Assembly: GCA_036275365.1 (NCBI GenBank)
Contig: DASUDX010000049.1
Location: forward strand, 1-21,662
DNA from: DASUDX01 sp036275365
Lineage (GTDB): Bacteria > Pseudomonadota > Gammaproteobacteria > Nevskiales > Nevskiaceae
Reading direction: 5' to 3'
DNA length: 21,662 nucleotides
Of this stretch, positions 7,269-15,123 are shown piece by piece. The notes below the pieces were generated by a model. The model was not told the DNA's origin and did no database searches. It saw only the letters and a list, made by a program, of their open reading frames with translations. The position numbers were made by a program, and so were the translations under genes. Numbering within the stretch: position 1 is the stretch's first letter; each line of letters begins with the position of its first letter.

Positions 7269-9473
7269 ATGCAGATTCGTCACGCCGCTGCGGCGCTGTT
7301 GGCGCTGAGCCTGTCCGCCTGTGGAGGCGGAGGATCCGAGGAGGGCGGTACGCCGCTGGCACAGGGGGCGACCTCGCTGTTCGATCCGGTTGCCGCCTCG
7401 GCGGTGATCCCCTTCCCCAACGACATTCTCTACAGCGGCGCGACCGATCCCACCCTCAATCTGCCGCTGCCGCCGGACACGCCGGCCAATGCCGGCCAGC
7501 GCGCGCTGATCGGTTCGGTCAATGCGCTGGACGGCTTCTCCACCACCGCCTCGATCTTCACCGACCTGCTCGGCACGGTGGACTTCTCCACGCTGGGCCG
7601 CGGCGTGCTGGTGCTCAACCTCGCCACCGGCCAGCCGCTGACGCCGGGCGTCGACTACCGCTTCCAGCCCTCGGCGGCGACCACCCCGGTGATTCCCGGC
7701 GGGCCCGAGGTGCCGATCAGCGCGCTGCGTTCGCGGGTGCTGATCGAGCCGCTGCGGCCGCTGGCGCCGGCCACCCGTTACGCGGTGGTGCTGACCACGG
7801 CGGTGAAGAGCGTGGATGGCGTCACCGCCACCCCCAGCGAGCTGTTCCGCGCCGTGCGGTCGGCCACCCCGATCAGCCAGCAGACCGATGTGCCCATCCT
7901 CAACACCCTGGACAGCACCCGCAAGGCGACGCTGGAGGCCATCCGCACCCAGCAGGTGCGTCCGCTGGTGGAGGGCCTGGCCCCGCTGGGCATCGCCGAG
8001 CGCGATGTGGTGCTGGCCTGGACCTTCACCACCCAGTCGATCGACAACACCCTGAGCCGGCTGTCCGCCGCGGCCAGCGCCCGCCCGCTGGGGCTGCGCA
8101 ACACCGGGCTCAACATCAGCCAGCTCAATCCGGCCTTCCCGCCGATCGCCAATGTGTACGCCGGTACCGTCTCGCTGCCCTACTACCTGACCGTGCCGAG
8201 CGCGGAGAATCCGACCGCGCCGCTGAGCAGCGTCTGGCGCGCCGACGGCAGCCAGCCGGACACCAGCAAGACCTTCAACGGCGTCAACTGCGGGGCCTTC
8301 ACCCGCAGCGATCTGGGCTTGTCGCCCAGCGTCTCCACCACCGCCTGCTTCCCGGTTCCGGTGGCGCAGTCGAGCGTGACCGTGCCGGTGCTGCTGACCC
8401 TGCCCAATGCCAACAGCGGCCGCACCCAGCCGGCCAACGGCTGGCCGGTGGTGATCTTCCAGCACGGCATCACCCGCAACCGCAGCGACATGCTGGCGGT
8501 TGCCCCGCGCCTGGCCGCCGCCGGTTTCGCGGTGATTGCCATCGATCTGCCGCTGCACGGCATCCTGCCGGGCGAGGCCACGGCCGGCCTGCGCATTCCC
8601 GGTGTCGCCGAGCGCACCTTCGATGTGGACTATGTGAGCAACAGCAGCGGCGCCCCGGGTCCGGATGGCCAGCCGGATGCCTCCGGCACCCACTTCATCA
8701 ACCTCAGCTCCCTGCTCACCAGCCGCGACAACCTGCGCCAGGCGGTGGCTGATCTCAGCAGCCTGAGTGCCTCGCTCGGCTCGGCGGTGCTGCTGGCCCC
8801 CAATGGGCAGCCGGAGTCCAACCGCCTCGACGGCGCCACCCAGCGCTACCTCGGGCACTCCCTGGGCGGCATCGTCGGCACCGTGTTCCTCGGCGTCAAC
8901 GATCGGGTCGGCGCGGCCACCCTGGCGATGGCCGGTGGCGGCATCGCCAAGCTGCTGGATGCCTCGAAGAGCTTCGGTCCGCGCATCGCCGCGGGCCTCG
9001 GTGCCGCCGGTGTGCGCGAGGGCACTGACACCTACGAGACCTTCCTGCGCTTTGCCCAGACCGCGGTGGATGCCACCGATCCGCTCAACTACGGGGCGGC
9101 GGCCGCGCAGCGCCATCCCATCCACTTCCTGGAGGTGATCGGTGACCTGGTGGTGCCCAACAGCACGCCGGCCGGTGCCGCCAGCGCCACCCTGGACCGC
9201 GTCACCGTGGCGAGCTTCCTCGGCGGCACCGAGCCGCTGACCCAGGTGATGGGTCTGGCGGTGCAGGGTCCGCTGGATCCCCCGCTGGCCAGTCCCACGG
9301 TACTGCTGGGCGAGCCGGCCCGGCTGAACCTGGTGCAGTTCAGCGGCGGCGACCACGGCTCGATCCTGCAGCCGACTGCGGATGCCGATGTATTCACCGA
9401 GATGCAGCAGCAGATGGTGCAGTTCCTGGCCAGCAACGGCCTGTGTCTGGCGATCGGCGGGAGCTGCTCATGA
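7269..9473 (+). CDS. Lipoprotein lipase of the Pla-1/cef (virulence-factor lipase) type
   Basis: This is a 734-residue secreted alpha/beta hydrolase predicted to be lipid-anchored. The N-terminus MQIRHAAAALLALSLSAC ends in a lipobox with Cys18 as the lipidation site, followed by a Gly/Ser/Glu linker. Residues about 35-230 (FDPVAASAVIPFPNDIL, LDGFSTTASIF) look like the N-terminal domain of the bacterial virulence-factor lipase family. The hydrolase core has VVIFQHGITRNRSD (oxyanion region), the nucleophile elbow GHSLGG with Ser531, and a late GGDHGS with His696 as the likely catalytic base. The residue after Cys18 is Gly, so Lol sorting to the outer membrane is expected. Its stop overlaps an ATG (ATGA at 9470), and a beta-barrel gene follows in the same direction. 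Substrate is not known; an esterase or phospholipase role is possible. Confidence 0.8.
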   Translation: MQIRHAAAALLALSLSACGGGGSEEGGTPLAQGATSLFDPVAASAVIPFPNDILYSGATDPTLNLPLPPDTPANAGQRALIGSVNALDGFSTTASIFTDLLGTVDFSTLGRGVLVLNLATGQPLTPGVDYRFQPSAATTPVIPGGPEVPISALRSRVLIEPLRPLAPATRYAVVLTTAVKSVDGVTATPSELFRAVRSATPISQQTDVPILNTLDSTRKATLEAIRTQQVRPLVEGLAPLGIAERDVVLAWTFTTQSIDNTLSRLSAAASARPLGLRNTGLNISQLNPAFPPIANVYAGTVSLPYYLTVPSAENPTAPLSSVWRADGSQPDTSKTFNGVNCGAFTRSDLGLSPSVSTTACFPVPVAQSSVTVPVLLTLPNANSGRTQPANGWPVVIFQHGITRNRSDMLAVAPRLAAAGFAVIAIDLPLHGILPGEATAGLRIPGVAERTFDVDYVSNSSGAPGPDGQPDASGTHFINLSSLLTSRDNLRQAVADLSSLSASLGSAVLLAPNGQPESNRLDGATQRYLGHSLGGIVGTVFLGVNDRVGAATLAMAGGGIAKLLDASKSFGPRIAAGLGAAGVREGTDTYETFLRFAQTAVDATDPLNYGAAAAQRHPIHFLEVIGDLVVPNSTPAGAASATLDRVTVASFLGGTEPLTQVMGLAVQGPLDPPLASPTVLLGEPARLNLVQFSGGDHGSILQPTADADVFTEMQQQMVQFLASNGLCLAIGGSCS

Positions 9474-9520
9474 GCCGCGCCCTCCGTCCGCACGCCCCTT
9501 CCGCCATCGAGGACCGCCCC

Positions 9521-11344
9521 ATGACCACTCTGCATCCGTCCGCCTGGCGCCGCAGCGCGCTCGCCCTTGCCCTGGCCAGCAGTTTCGCCAGCCCGCTGGC
9601 CCAGGCGATCAGCTTTGAAACCCAGGGCTTCAATGTGCAGATCGACACCAAGCTGTCGATCGGTGCGGCCCTGCGCATGGAAAACCGCGACCCCGCACTG
9701 GTCGGCATCAGCAACGGCGGCGATGCCTATTCCACCAATGGCGACGACGGCAACATCCTCTACGACAAGCACGATGTGGTGAGCAGCGCCGCCAAGTTCA
9801 CCACCGATCTGTCGATCAGCCGCGGGGAGTTCGGTGCCTTCATCCGCGGCACCGGGCTGTTCAACACCACGCTGGAGGACAAGGGCTTCTTCAACCCGGC
9901 CAACTACGGTCGTCCCGGCAAGGAGGCGCCAGCCTCCGAGCTCGCCTTCAAGAACAAGGCGGTGCAGGACGAGATCGGTCGCGCCGCCGAGCTGCTCGAC
10001 GCCTATGTCTACGGCAATGTGCCGGTCGGCAGCCGCACGCTGACCTTCAAGCTCGGCAAGCAGGCGCTCAACTGGGGCGAATCCACCCTGGTGCCGAACG
10101 GCCTGAACAGCATCCTCGCCCTCAACGCCCACGCCCTGCGCGTGCCCGGTGTGGAGATCGAGGAAGTGATCCTGCCGGCTGGCATGGCCTGGGCGTCGAT
10201 CGATGTGATCGAGAATGTCAGCGCCGAGGCCTTCTACCAGATCGACTGGGTGCGGACCCGTCCGGATGTGCCCGGCAGCTACTGGGCCACCAATGACTTC
10301 GCCGGCGTCGGCGGCACCCGCGCCAACATCGGATTCGGGGTGCCGGCCGAGAACAACATCGGCTCCAGCCTGCCGCGTGGCGCCACCCGCGATCCTTCCG
10401 ACAGCGGCCAGTTCGGCGGTGCCCTGCGGATCTTCCTGCCCTCGCTGAACAATCTCGATGTCGCCTTCTACGCCGCCAACTTCCACTCGCGGCTGCCGCT
10501 GATCTCCGGCACGGTGGCCAATGCCCCGGGCGTGCCGTTCGGCGCCACCTATTTCCTCGAGTATCCGGAGGACATCCAGCTCTACGGCTTCAGCTTCAAC
10601 ACCACCCTGCCGTTCGATGTCGCGGTGCAGGCCGAATACGCGCTCAAGGTGGACCAGCCGCTGCAGATCGATGATGTGGAACTGCTGCTGACCGGTCTGG
10701 GCGTGCCCAGCCAGCTCACCGAGCAGGCCGGCTGTTCCAACCTCCAGCTCGGCTGCCTGCCGGCCGGCTCGGTGATCACCGGCTGGCGCCGTCACGATGT
10801 CAGCCAGGTGGATGTGACCTTCACCAAGGTGATCGGCCCCAACGACTTCACCCGTGCCGACCAGACCATCCTGCTGCTGGAAGCCGCCTGGGATTACATC
10901 CACGAGCTGCCGCCGGAGTCCGAGCTGCGCTATGACGCGCCGGCGACCTACACGCCGGGCTTCGATCCCAGCGATGGCCCGATCCGCCAGGCCTTCTACT
11001 TCGGCCGTGGCGAGAACGGCGGCATGCTGCCGGTGAACGACAACTCCTATGCGACGGCCGAGTCCTGGGGTGTGAAGCTGATCGCGCGCCTGGAGTACAA
11101 CAATGTGATCGGGGCGATCGGCTTCCGTCCGACCCTGCGTCACGACTACGACGTCAACGGCGTTACCCCGACGCCGATCGGCAACTTCGTCGAAGGTCGC
11201 CGTCTGACCTCGGTCTCGCTGGGCTGGACTTATCTGAACGCGCTCTCCGGCGATGTCGGCTTCACCCGCTACTCCGGGGCCGATGACCAGAACCTGCTGG
11301 GCGATCGCGACTTCGTCGAGATGAACGTCAAGTACGCGTTCTGA
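9521..11344 (+). CDS. DUF1302 family outer-membrane beta-barrel protein
   Basis: The 607-residue protein begins with a Sec signal peptide of about 29 residues (two Arg, a hydrophobic Leu/Ala core, cleavage after AQA) and ends in Phe after NVKYAF, as expected for a BAM-inserted barrel. The DUF1302 hallmarks are in order: FNVQIDTKLSIGAALRMENRD near the mature N-terminus, a DDGNILYDKHDVVSSAAKFTTD segment, LLDAYVYGN, GKQALNWGEST, LRVPGVEIEEVILP and FYQIDWVRTRPDVPGSYW. ATG 9521 is chosen because GAGGA at 9509-9513 lies seven bases upstream and the signal peptide then starts cleanly; an in-frame ATG at 9470 overlaps the lipase stop. DUF1302 proteins usually travel with a DUF1329 protein; none is present here. 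The role is unknown, and placement behind a lipase gene suggests outer-membrane handling of a lipid product (inference). Confidence 0.85.
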   Translation: MTTLHPSAWRRSALALALASSFASPLAQAISFETQGFNVQIDTKLSIGAALRMENRDPALVGISNGGDAYSTNGDDGNILYDKHDVVSSAAKFTTDLSISRGEFGAFIRGTGLFNTTLEDKGFFNPANYGRPGKEAPASELAFKNKAVQDEIGRAAELLDAYVYGNVPVGSRTLTFKLGKQALNWGESTLVPNGLNSILALNAHALRVPGVEIEEVILPAGMAWASIDVIENVSAEAFYQIDWVRTRPDVPGSYWATNDFAGVGGTRANIGFGVPAENNIGSSLPRGATRDPSDSGQFGGALRIFLPSLNNLDVAFYAANFHSRLPLISGTVANAPGVPFGATYFLEYPEDIQLYGFSFNTTLPFDVAVQAEYALKVDQPLQIDDVELLLTGLGVPSQLTEQAGCSNLQLGCLPAGSVITGWRRHDVSQVDVTFTKVIGPNDFTRADQTILLLEAAWDYIHELPPESELRYDAPATYTPGFDPSDGPIRQAFYFGRGENGGMLPVNDNSYATAESWGVKLIARLEYNNVIGAIGFRPTLRHDYDVNGVTPTPIGNFVEGRRLTSVSLGWTYLNALSGDVGFTRYSGADDQNLLGDRDFVEMNVKYAF

Positions 11345-11351
11345 GTCCCCG

Positions 11352-11381
11352 GCGGGCGGCCAGGCCTGCCTGGCTGCCCGC
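11352..11381 (+). terminator. Strong hairpin after the DUF1302 gene
   Basis: GCGGGCGGCCAGG (11352-11364) pairs with CCTGGCTGCCCGC (11369-11381) around the 4-base loop CCTG: 13 base pairs with a single G-U wobble. It starts 8 bases past the DUF1302 stop. No T-run follows, so it may end transcription with help from Rho or guard the 3' end of the lipase/DUF1302 message. It separates that unit from holA. Confidence 0.6.
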
Positions 11382-11404
11382 TGCGGCGTGAGCGGCGCCG
11401 CGGG

Positions 11405-11410
11405 CACAAT
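11405..11410 (+). promoter_or_regulatory. Possible -10 element directly before holA
   Basis: CACAAT at 11405-11410 lies seven bases before ATG 11418. As with the mddA-like gene, initiation from it would give a leaderless or nearly leaderless message, and no Shine-Dalgarno is seen in front of holA. No -35 hexamer is recognisable. Since a strong hairpin precedes it, holA needs some promoter near here. Confidence 0.3.
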
Positions 11411-11417
11411 GCCGGTC

Positions 11418-12428
11418 ATGAAGCTTCGACCCGCGGACCTGCCCGCGCATCTGGACAAGACCCTGGCCGCCCTCTACGCGCTGGCCGGCGACGAGCCGCT
11501 GCTGGTGCAGGAGGCGCAGGATGCCATCCGCGCCGCGGCAAGACGGCGCGGCTACGCCGAGCGTCAGATCCTCGATGCCGAGCGCGGCTTCGACTGGCAG
11601 GCGCTGGTGGAGGCCTGCAACACCCGCTCGCTGTTCGCCGAACAGCGGCTGATCGAGCTGCGCCTGGGCAGTGGCATGCCCGGCGTGGAAGGCACCCCGG
11701 TGCTCAAGCAGGTGGCGGCGGATCTGGCGCCCGATGTGGTGCTGCTGGTGATCGGCGGGGCGCTCGACTGGAAGCAGCGCAGCGGCGGCTGGTTTGCCGC
11801 GCTGGAGGCGGCCGGGGTCTCGGTCTATGCCGAGCCGGTCGTGGTGGCCGAGCTGCCGGGCTGGCTGCGCCAGCGCCTGCAGCGCGCCGGTCTGACCATC
11901 GAGGACGAGGCGCTCGACCAGCTGGTGCACCGCACCGAGGGCAATCTGCTGGCGGCCGCTCAGGAGGTGGAGAAGCTCGCCCTGCTGCATCCGGGCGCAC
12001 GGCTGACCCTGGAACAGGTGGAGCAGGCGGTGGCGGACAGTGCCCGCTTCGAGGCCTTTGATCTGGTCGAACGGGTTCTGCGCGGCGATACGCGCGGGGC
12101 CCTGCGCAGCCTCAGCGGTCTGCGCCAGGAGGGTGTCGAGCCGCCCGAGCTGGTACCGCCGCTGGCCTACGCGCTGCGGCAGTGGATCAGCCTGCAGCAG
12201 CTCTACCAGCAGACCGGTGATGTGGAGGCGGCGCTCACCCAGGCGCGGCTGTTCGGTCCGCGGCAGGCCCCGTACCGGCGTGCGCTGCCCCGCGCCCGTC
12301 TGCCCCAGCTGTATGGCTGGCTGCGCCAGCTGCAGCGGGTGGATGGCCTGGGCAAGTCGACGCTGGGGCGGGAGCAGGCCTGGGAGGAGTTGTTATCCTT
12401 GGCCCAGGCCGCCAGCGGATCCCGCTGA
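11418..12428 (+). CDS. holA: DNA polymerase III subunit delta
   Basis: HolA opens the beta sliding clamp as part of the clamp-loader complex. The 336-residue protein is close to E. coli HolA (343). The start MKLRPADLPAHLDKTLAALYALAGDEPLLVQ lines up with E. coli MIRLYPEQLRAQ...YLLLGNDPLLLQ, which identifies ATG 11418 rather than an upstream GTG or ATG. The conserved AAA+-like fold elements (LLVIGGALDWKQR, LPGWLRQRLQRAG, EGNLLAAAQEVEKLALL) and the collar domain (ALRSLSGLRQEGVEPPELVPPLAYALRQW) follow in order. In many gammaproteobacteria holA comes after leuS-lptE; here it follows the DUF1302 gene instead. Its stop is 18 bases before proA, so it probably leads the operon holA-proA-nadD-rsfS-rlmH. 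Confidence 0.92.
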   Translation: MKLRPADLPAHLDKTLAALYALAGDEPLLVQEAQDAIRAAARRRGYAERQILDAERGFDWQALVEACNTRSLFAEQRLIELRLGSGMPGVEGTPVLKQVAADLAPDVVLLVIGGALDWKQRSGGWFAALEAAGVSVYAEPVVVAELPGWLRQRLQRAGLTIEDEALDQLVHRTEGNLLAAAQEVEKLALLHPGARLTLEQVEQAVADSARFEAFDLVERVLRGDTRGALRSLSGLRQEGVEPPELVPPLAYALRQWISLQQLYQQTGDVEAALTQARLFGPRQAPYRRALPRARLPQLYGWLRQLQRVDGLGKSTLGREQAWEELLSLAQAASGSR

Positions 12429-12446
12429 GGCGCCAACGAGCCTGCC

Positions 12447-13739
12447 ATGAGCCCCCCCGCTGCCTCCCCTGCTGCTCCCCCTGCCGCCGAGATCGTCCGC
12501 TACATGCGTGACAAGGGCGAGCGGGCCCGCGTGGCGGCCCGCGCGGTGGCGCGCGCCGATACCGGCACCAAGAACGCCGCCCTGTTTGCGCTGGCCCAGG
12601 GGCTGATGGAGGAGCGCAAGGCGCTGCTCAAGGCCAATGCGGAAGATCTGCGCGCGGGCCGCTCGGCCAGGCTCGATGCCGCCCTGATGGACCGGCTGGA
12701 GCTCAACGAGGCCCGCATCGAGGCGATGGCCGATGGCGTCCAGCAGATCGCCGCGCTCCCTGATCCCGTCGGCGAGATGAGTCATCTCAAGCTGCGCCCC
12801 TCCGGTATCCAGGTCGGCCACATGCGGGTGCCGCTGGGGGTGGTGGGCATCATCTACGAGAGCCGTCCCAATGTGACCGCGGACGCCGCGGCCCTGTGCC
12901 TGAAGTCCGGCAATGCCGCCATCCTGCGCGGCGGCTCCGAGGCCCTGCAGTCCAATCTCGCCATCGCCGCCTGCATCCGCCGCGCGCTCACCGCAGCCGG
13001 ACTGCCGGAAGAGGCGGTGCAGGTGCTCGACATCACCGACCGCCGCACGGTGGGCGAGCTGGTGGCCATGCCGCAGTATGTCGATGTGGTGATTCCCCGC
13101 GGTGGCAAGGGCCTGGTGGAGGCGGTCTCCAAGAACGCACGGGTGCCGGTGATCAAGCACCTCGACGGCATCTGCCATGTCTACATCGACGGCGAGGCGG
13201 ATCTGGACAAGGCGGTGGCGGTGGCGATGAATGCCAAGACCCAGCGCCTGGGTACCTGCAACACCATGGAAACCCTGCTGGTGGATGCGGCGATTGCCGA
13301 GCGGGTGCTGCCGGTGCTGGGCCAGAACTACCGCGATGCCGGCGTCGAGCTGCGCGGCTGCGAGCGCACCCGCCGCATCCTGCGCGAGGCCAAGCCCGCC
13401 ACCGAGGAGGACTGGCAGACCGAGTATCTGGCCGCGATCCTGTCGATCCGCGTGGTCGATGGCCTGGATGCGGCCATCGACCACATCAGCCGCTACGGCT
13501 CGGCGCATACCGATGCCATCATCACCGAGAACTACACCCGCGCGCGGCGCTTCCTGCGCGAGGTCGATTCCTCCAGCGTGATGGTCAATGCCAGCACCCG
13601 CTTCGCCGACGGCTACGAGTACGGCCTGGGGGCGGAGATCGGCATCAGCACCGACAAATTCCATGCCCGCGGCCCGGTCGGGCTGGAGGGCCTGACCTCG
13701 CTCAAGTGGGTGGTACTCGGGGACGGGCATGTGCGCTGA
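12447..13739 (+). CDS. proA: Glutamate-5-semialdehyde dehydrogenase (gamma-glutamyl phosphate reductase)
   Basis: ProA reduces gamma-glutamyl phosphate with NADPH to glutamate-5-semialdehyde, the second step of proline synthesis. The protein has 430 residues (E. coli 417), with a proline/alanine-rich start of about 14 residues ahead of the conserved YMRDKGERARVAAR. Seen are VGIIYESRPNVTADAAALCLKSGNA in the nucleotide-binding part, ILRGGSEA, VIPRGGKGLV, and the catalytic Cys271 in RLGTCNTMETLL. The C-terminus SSSVMVNASTRFADGYEYGLGAEIGISTDK and HARGPVGLEGLTSLKW is the family signature. Translation start ATG 12447 has only a weak upstream purine stretch. proA next to nadD-rsfS-rlmH is a known gammaproteobacterial order (for example Pseudomonas). 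The partner kinase gene proB is not in the window. Confidence 0.96.
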   Translation: MSPPAASPAAPPAAEIVRYMRDKGERARVAARAVARADTGTKNAALFALAQGLMEERKALLKANAEDLRAGRSARLDAALMDRLELNEARIEAMADGVQQIAALPDPVGEMSHLKLRPSGIQVGHMRVPLGVVGIIYESRPNVTADAAALCLKSGNAAILRGGSEALQSNLAIAACIRRALTAAGLPEEAVQVLDITDRRTVGELVAMPQYVDVVIPRGGKGLVEAVSKNARVPVIKHLDGICHVYIDGEADLDKAVAVAMNAKTQRLGTCNTMETLLVDAAIAERVLPVLGQNYRDAGVELRGCERTRRILREAKPATEEDWQTEYLAAILSIRVVDGLDAAIDHISRYGSAHTDAIITENYTRARRFLREVDSSSVMVNASTRFADGYEYGLGAEIGISTDKFHARGPVGLEGLTSLKWVVLGDGHVR

Positions 13740-13740
13740 G

Positions 13741-13825
13741 GGCGTGAGGCGCACGGCGTGAGGATCGAGGCGTCATCGCCTGCGAAGCGACGGCGGGCGC
13801 AGCCGGCCGGGCCGGTCCGTGAGGG
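13741..13825 (+). other. proA-nadD spacer with a short direct repeat and RBS
   Basis: GGCGTGAGG occurs at 13741-13749 and 13755-13763. GAGGG at 13821-13825 touches an ATG at 13826 but stands six bases ahead of an in-frame GTG at 13832, so it is properly placed only for the GTG. No promoter or terminator is evident; nadD is likely co-transcribed with proA. Confidence 0.4.
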
Positions 13826-13831
13826 ATGTCG

Positions 13832-14539
13832 GTGAGCGCCACGGGCTCCTGGGAACCGCCTGCATCAGATGGTCTTCTGCCTGCCCTCGGTCTGTTCGGC
13901 GGAACCTTCGCACCGATCCATCACGGTCATCTGCGGCTCGCCATCGAGCTGCGCGAGCGGCTGCGGCTGGAGGCGGTGCATCTGATTCCCAGCGCCCGGC
14001 CGCCCCACCGGGGTGCGCCGCAGGTGAGCGCCGAGCGGCGGCTGCACTGGCTGCGTCTGGCCATCGCCGGCGAGCCGGGGCTGCAGGCCGATGACCGCGA
14101 GCTGCGTCGCGAGGGCCCCTCGTACACCATCGACACCCTGGCCAGCGTGCGCGCCGAGCATCCGCGGCGGCCGCTGCTGCTGCTGCTGGGCGACGATGCC
14201 GCCAACCAGCTGCACACCTGGCATCGCTGGAGCGAGCTGCTGGATCTCGCCCATCTGGTCTTTGTCGAACGCCCATTCGAACCCCCGGCACCGGCACCGG
14301 CGCTGCAGGCCCGGCTGCGCGGCCGCCGCGCCAGCGACGGCGCCGCGCTGCTGGCGGTGCCGGCCGGCCGCTGGATCAGCCTGGGCATCCCGCCGCTGGC
14401 CATCTCCTCTTCCCGGGTGCGCGGTCTGATCAAGGCCGGGCGCAGCCTGCGCGGCCTGGTTCCCGAGGCCGTCATCCATTCCTTCACCGCCGAAGATCTC
14501 GCGCACCTGAGCCATGAAGAAGACCCCATCCAAGACTGA
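13832..14539 (+). CDS. nadD: Nicotinate-nucleotide adenylyltransferase
   Basis: NadD joins nicotinate mononucleotide and ATP to form deamido-NAD in NAD synthesis. The 235-residue protein has the nucleotidyltransferase motif GLFGGTFAPIHHGH and the C-terminal ISSSRVR that binds ATP phosphates. Other conserved pieces are LIPSARPPHR, REGPSYTIDTL and LLLGDDAANQLHTWHRW. The first motif normally reads GGTFDP; here the Asp is Ala (codon GCA), while the HxGH histidines are intact. GTG 13832 is chosen because GAGGG sits six bases upstream; ATG 13826 in the same frame would add two residues. About 18 residues precede the usual start of the fold, so a later start is conceivable. The 3' end overlaps rsfS by 26 bases, pointing to coupled translation. 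Confidence 0.92.
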   Translation: MSATGSWEPPASDGLLPALGLFGGTFAPIHHGHLRLAIELRERLRLEAVHLIPSARPPHRGAPQVSAERRLHWLRLAIAGEPGLQADDRELRREGPSYTIDTLASVRAEHPRRPLLLLLGDDAANQLHTWHRWSELLDLAHLVFVERPFEPPAPAPALQARLRGRRASDGAALLAVPAGRWISLGIPPLAISSSRVRGLIKAGRSLRGLVPEAVIHSFTAEDLAHLSHEEDPIQD

Positions 14540-15119
14540 CTCCGCCGCCAAGGCCACCCCGCGCAAGGCCGCCGCCACGCCGAAGAAAGCCGCCGCGAAA
14601 AAGGCCCCGGCCAAGCCGGCAGCCGCCAAAAAGAGCCCGGTGAAGAAGGCCGGGGGCAGCAAGCCGGCGGCCAAGCCGGCCGCTAAGAAGCCGGCCGCCA
14701 AGAAGGCGGTCTCGCAGAAGGCGGTGGCGCGCAAAGGCGCCACCCGCGCACCCGGCAGCGCGGCCCGCAAGAGCGCCGACAGCGGCATCGATCCGCGTCT
14801 GGAGCGCATCGCCCGCGCCGCGCTGGAGGATCTCAAGGCCCAGGACATCAAGGTGCTGGATGTGCGCAGCCTCACCACCATCACCGATCTGATGGTGATC
14901 TGCACCGGCACCTCCAACCGTCATGTCAAGGCCATCGCCAACAGCGTGCTCGACAAGGCCCGCGAAGCCGGCCTGCGCCCGCTCGGGGTAGAGGGGCTGG
15001 GCGAGGGCGAATGGGTGCTGGTGAATCTCGGCGGGGCGGTGGTGCATGTGATGCAGGCCCAGGCCCGCGCCTTCTACCAGCTGGAGAAGCTCTGGGATCT
15101 GGCCACCCCCGCGGGCTGA
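14514..15119 (+). CDS. rsfS: Ribosome silencing factor RsfS with a long histone-like N-terminal tail
   Basis: RsfS binds uL14 on the 50S subunit and blocks subunit joining when growth slows. The canonical domain is residues about 92-201: RIARAALEDLKAQDIKVLDV, TTITDLMVICTGTSNRHVKAIANSV, GEWVLVNLGGAVVHVMQAQARAFYQLEKLW. Most RsfS proteins have about 105-130 residues; this one has 201. Residues 1-90 are low complexity, made of Lys, Ala and Pro (23 lysines, counted by eye) in KKAAAKK/KPAAKK units, much like histone H1 tails or AlgP. The reading frame stays open through it and ATG 14514 is the only ATG before the domain; a GTG near 14724 would give a roughly 130-residue form. It begins inside nadD, and rlmH starts four bases after its stop. 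Confidence 0.9.
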   Translation: MKKTPSKTDSAAKATPRKAAATPKKAAAKKAPAKPAAAKKSPVKKAGGSKPAAKPAAKKPAAKKAVSQKAVARKGATRAPGSAARKSADSGIDPRLERIARAALEDLKAQDIKVLDVRSLTTITDLMVICTGTSNRHVKAIANSVLDKAREAGLRPLGVEGLGEGEWVLVNLGGAVVHVMQAQARAFYQLEKLWDLATPAG

Positions 15120-15123
15120 GCCG

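Noticed and set aside
7263..9356. Long open frame on the minus strand opposite the lipase gene
   Set aside because: The plus-strand frame has a lipobox, catalytic motifs and an RBS; the antisense translation is low-complexity Gly/Ala/Gln/His/Arg text typical of GC-rich shadows.
9089..11458. 789-codon open frame on the minus strand opposite the DUF1302 gene
   Set aside because: It runs across two real genes and an intergenic hairpin and shows no domain; it is a product of high GC content.
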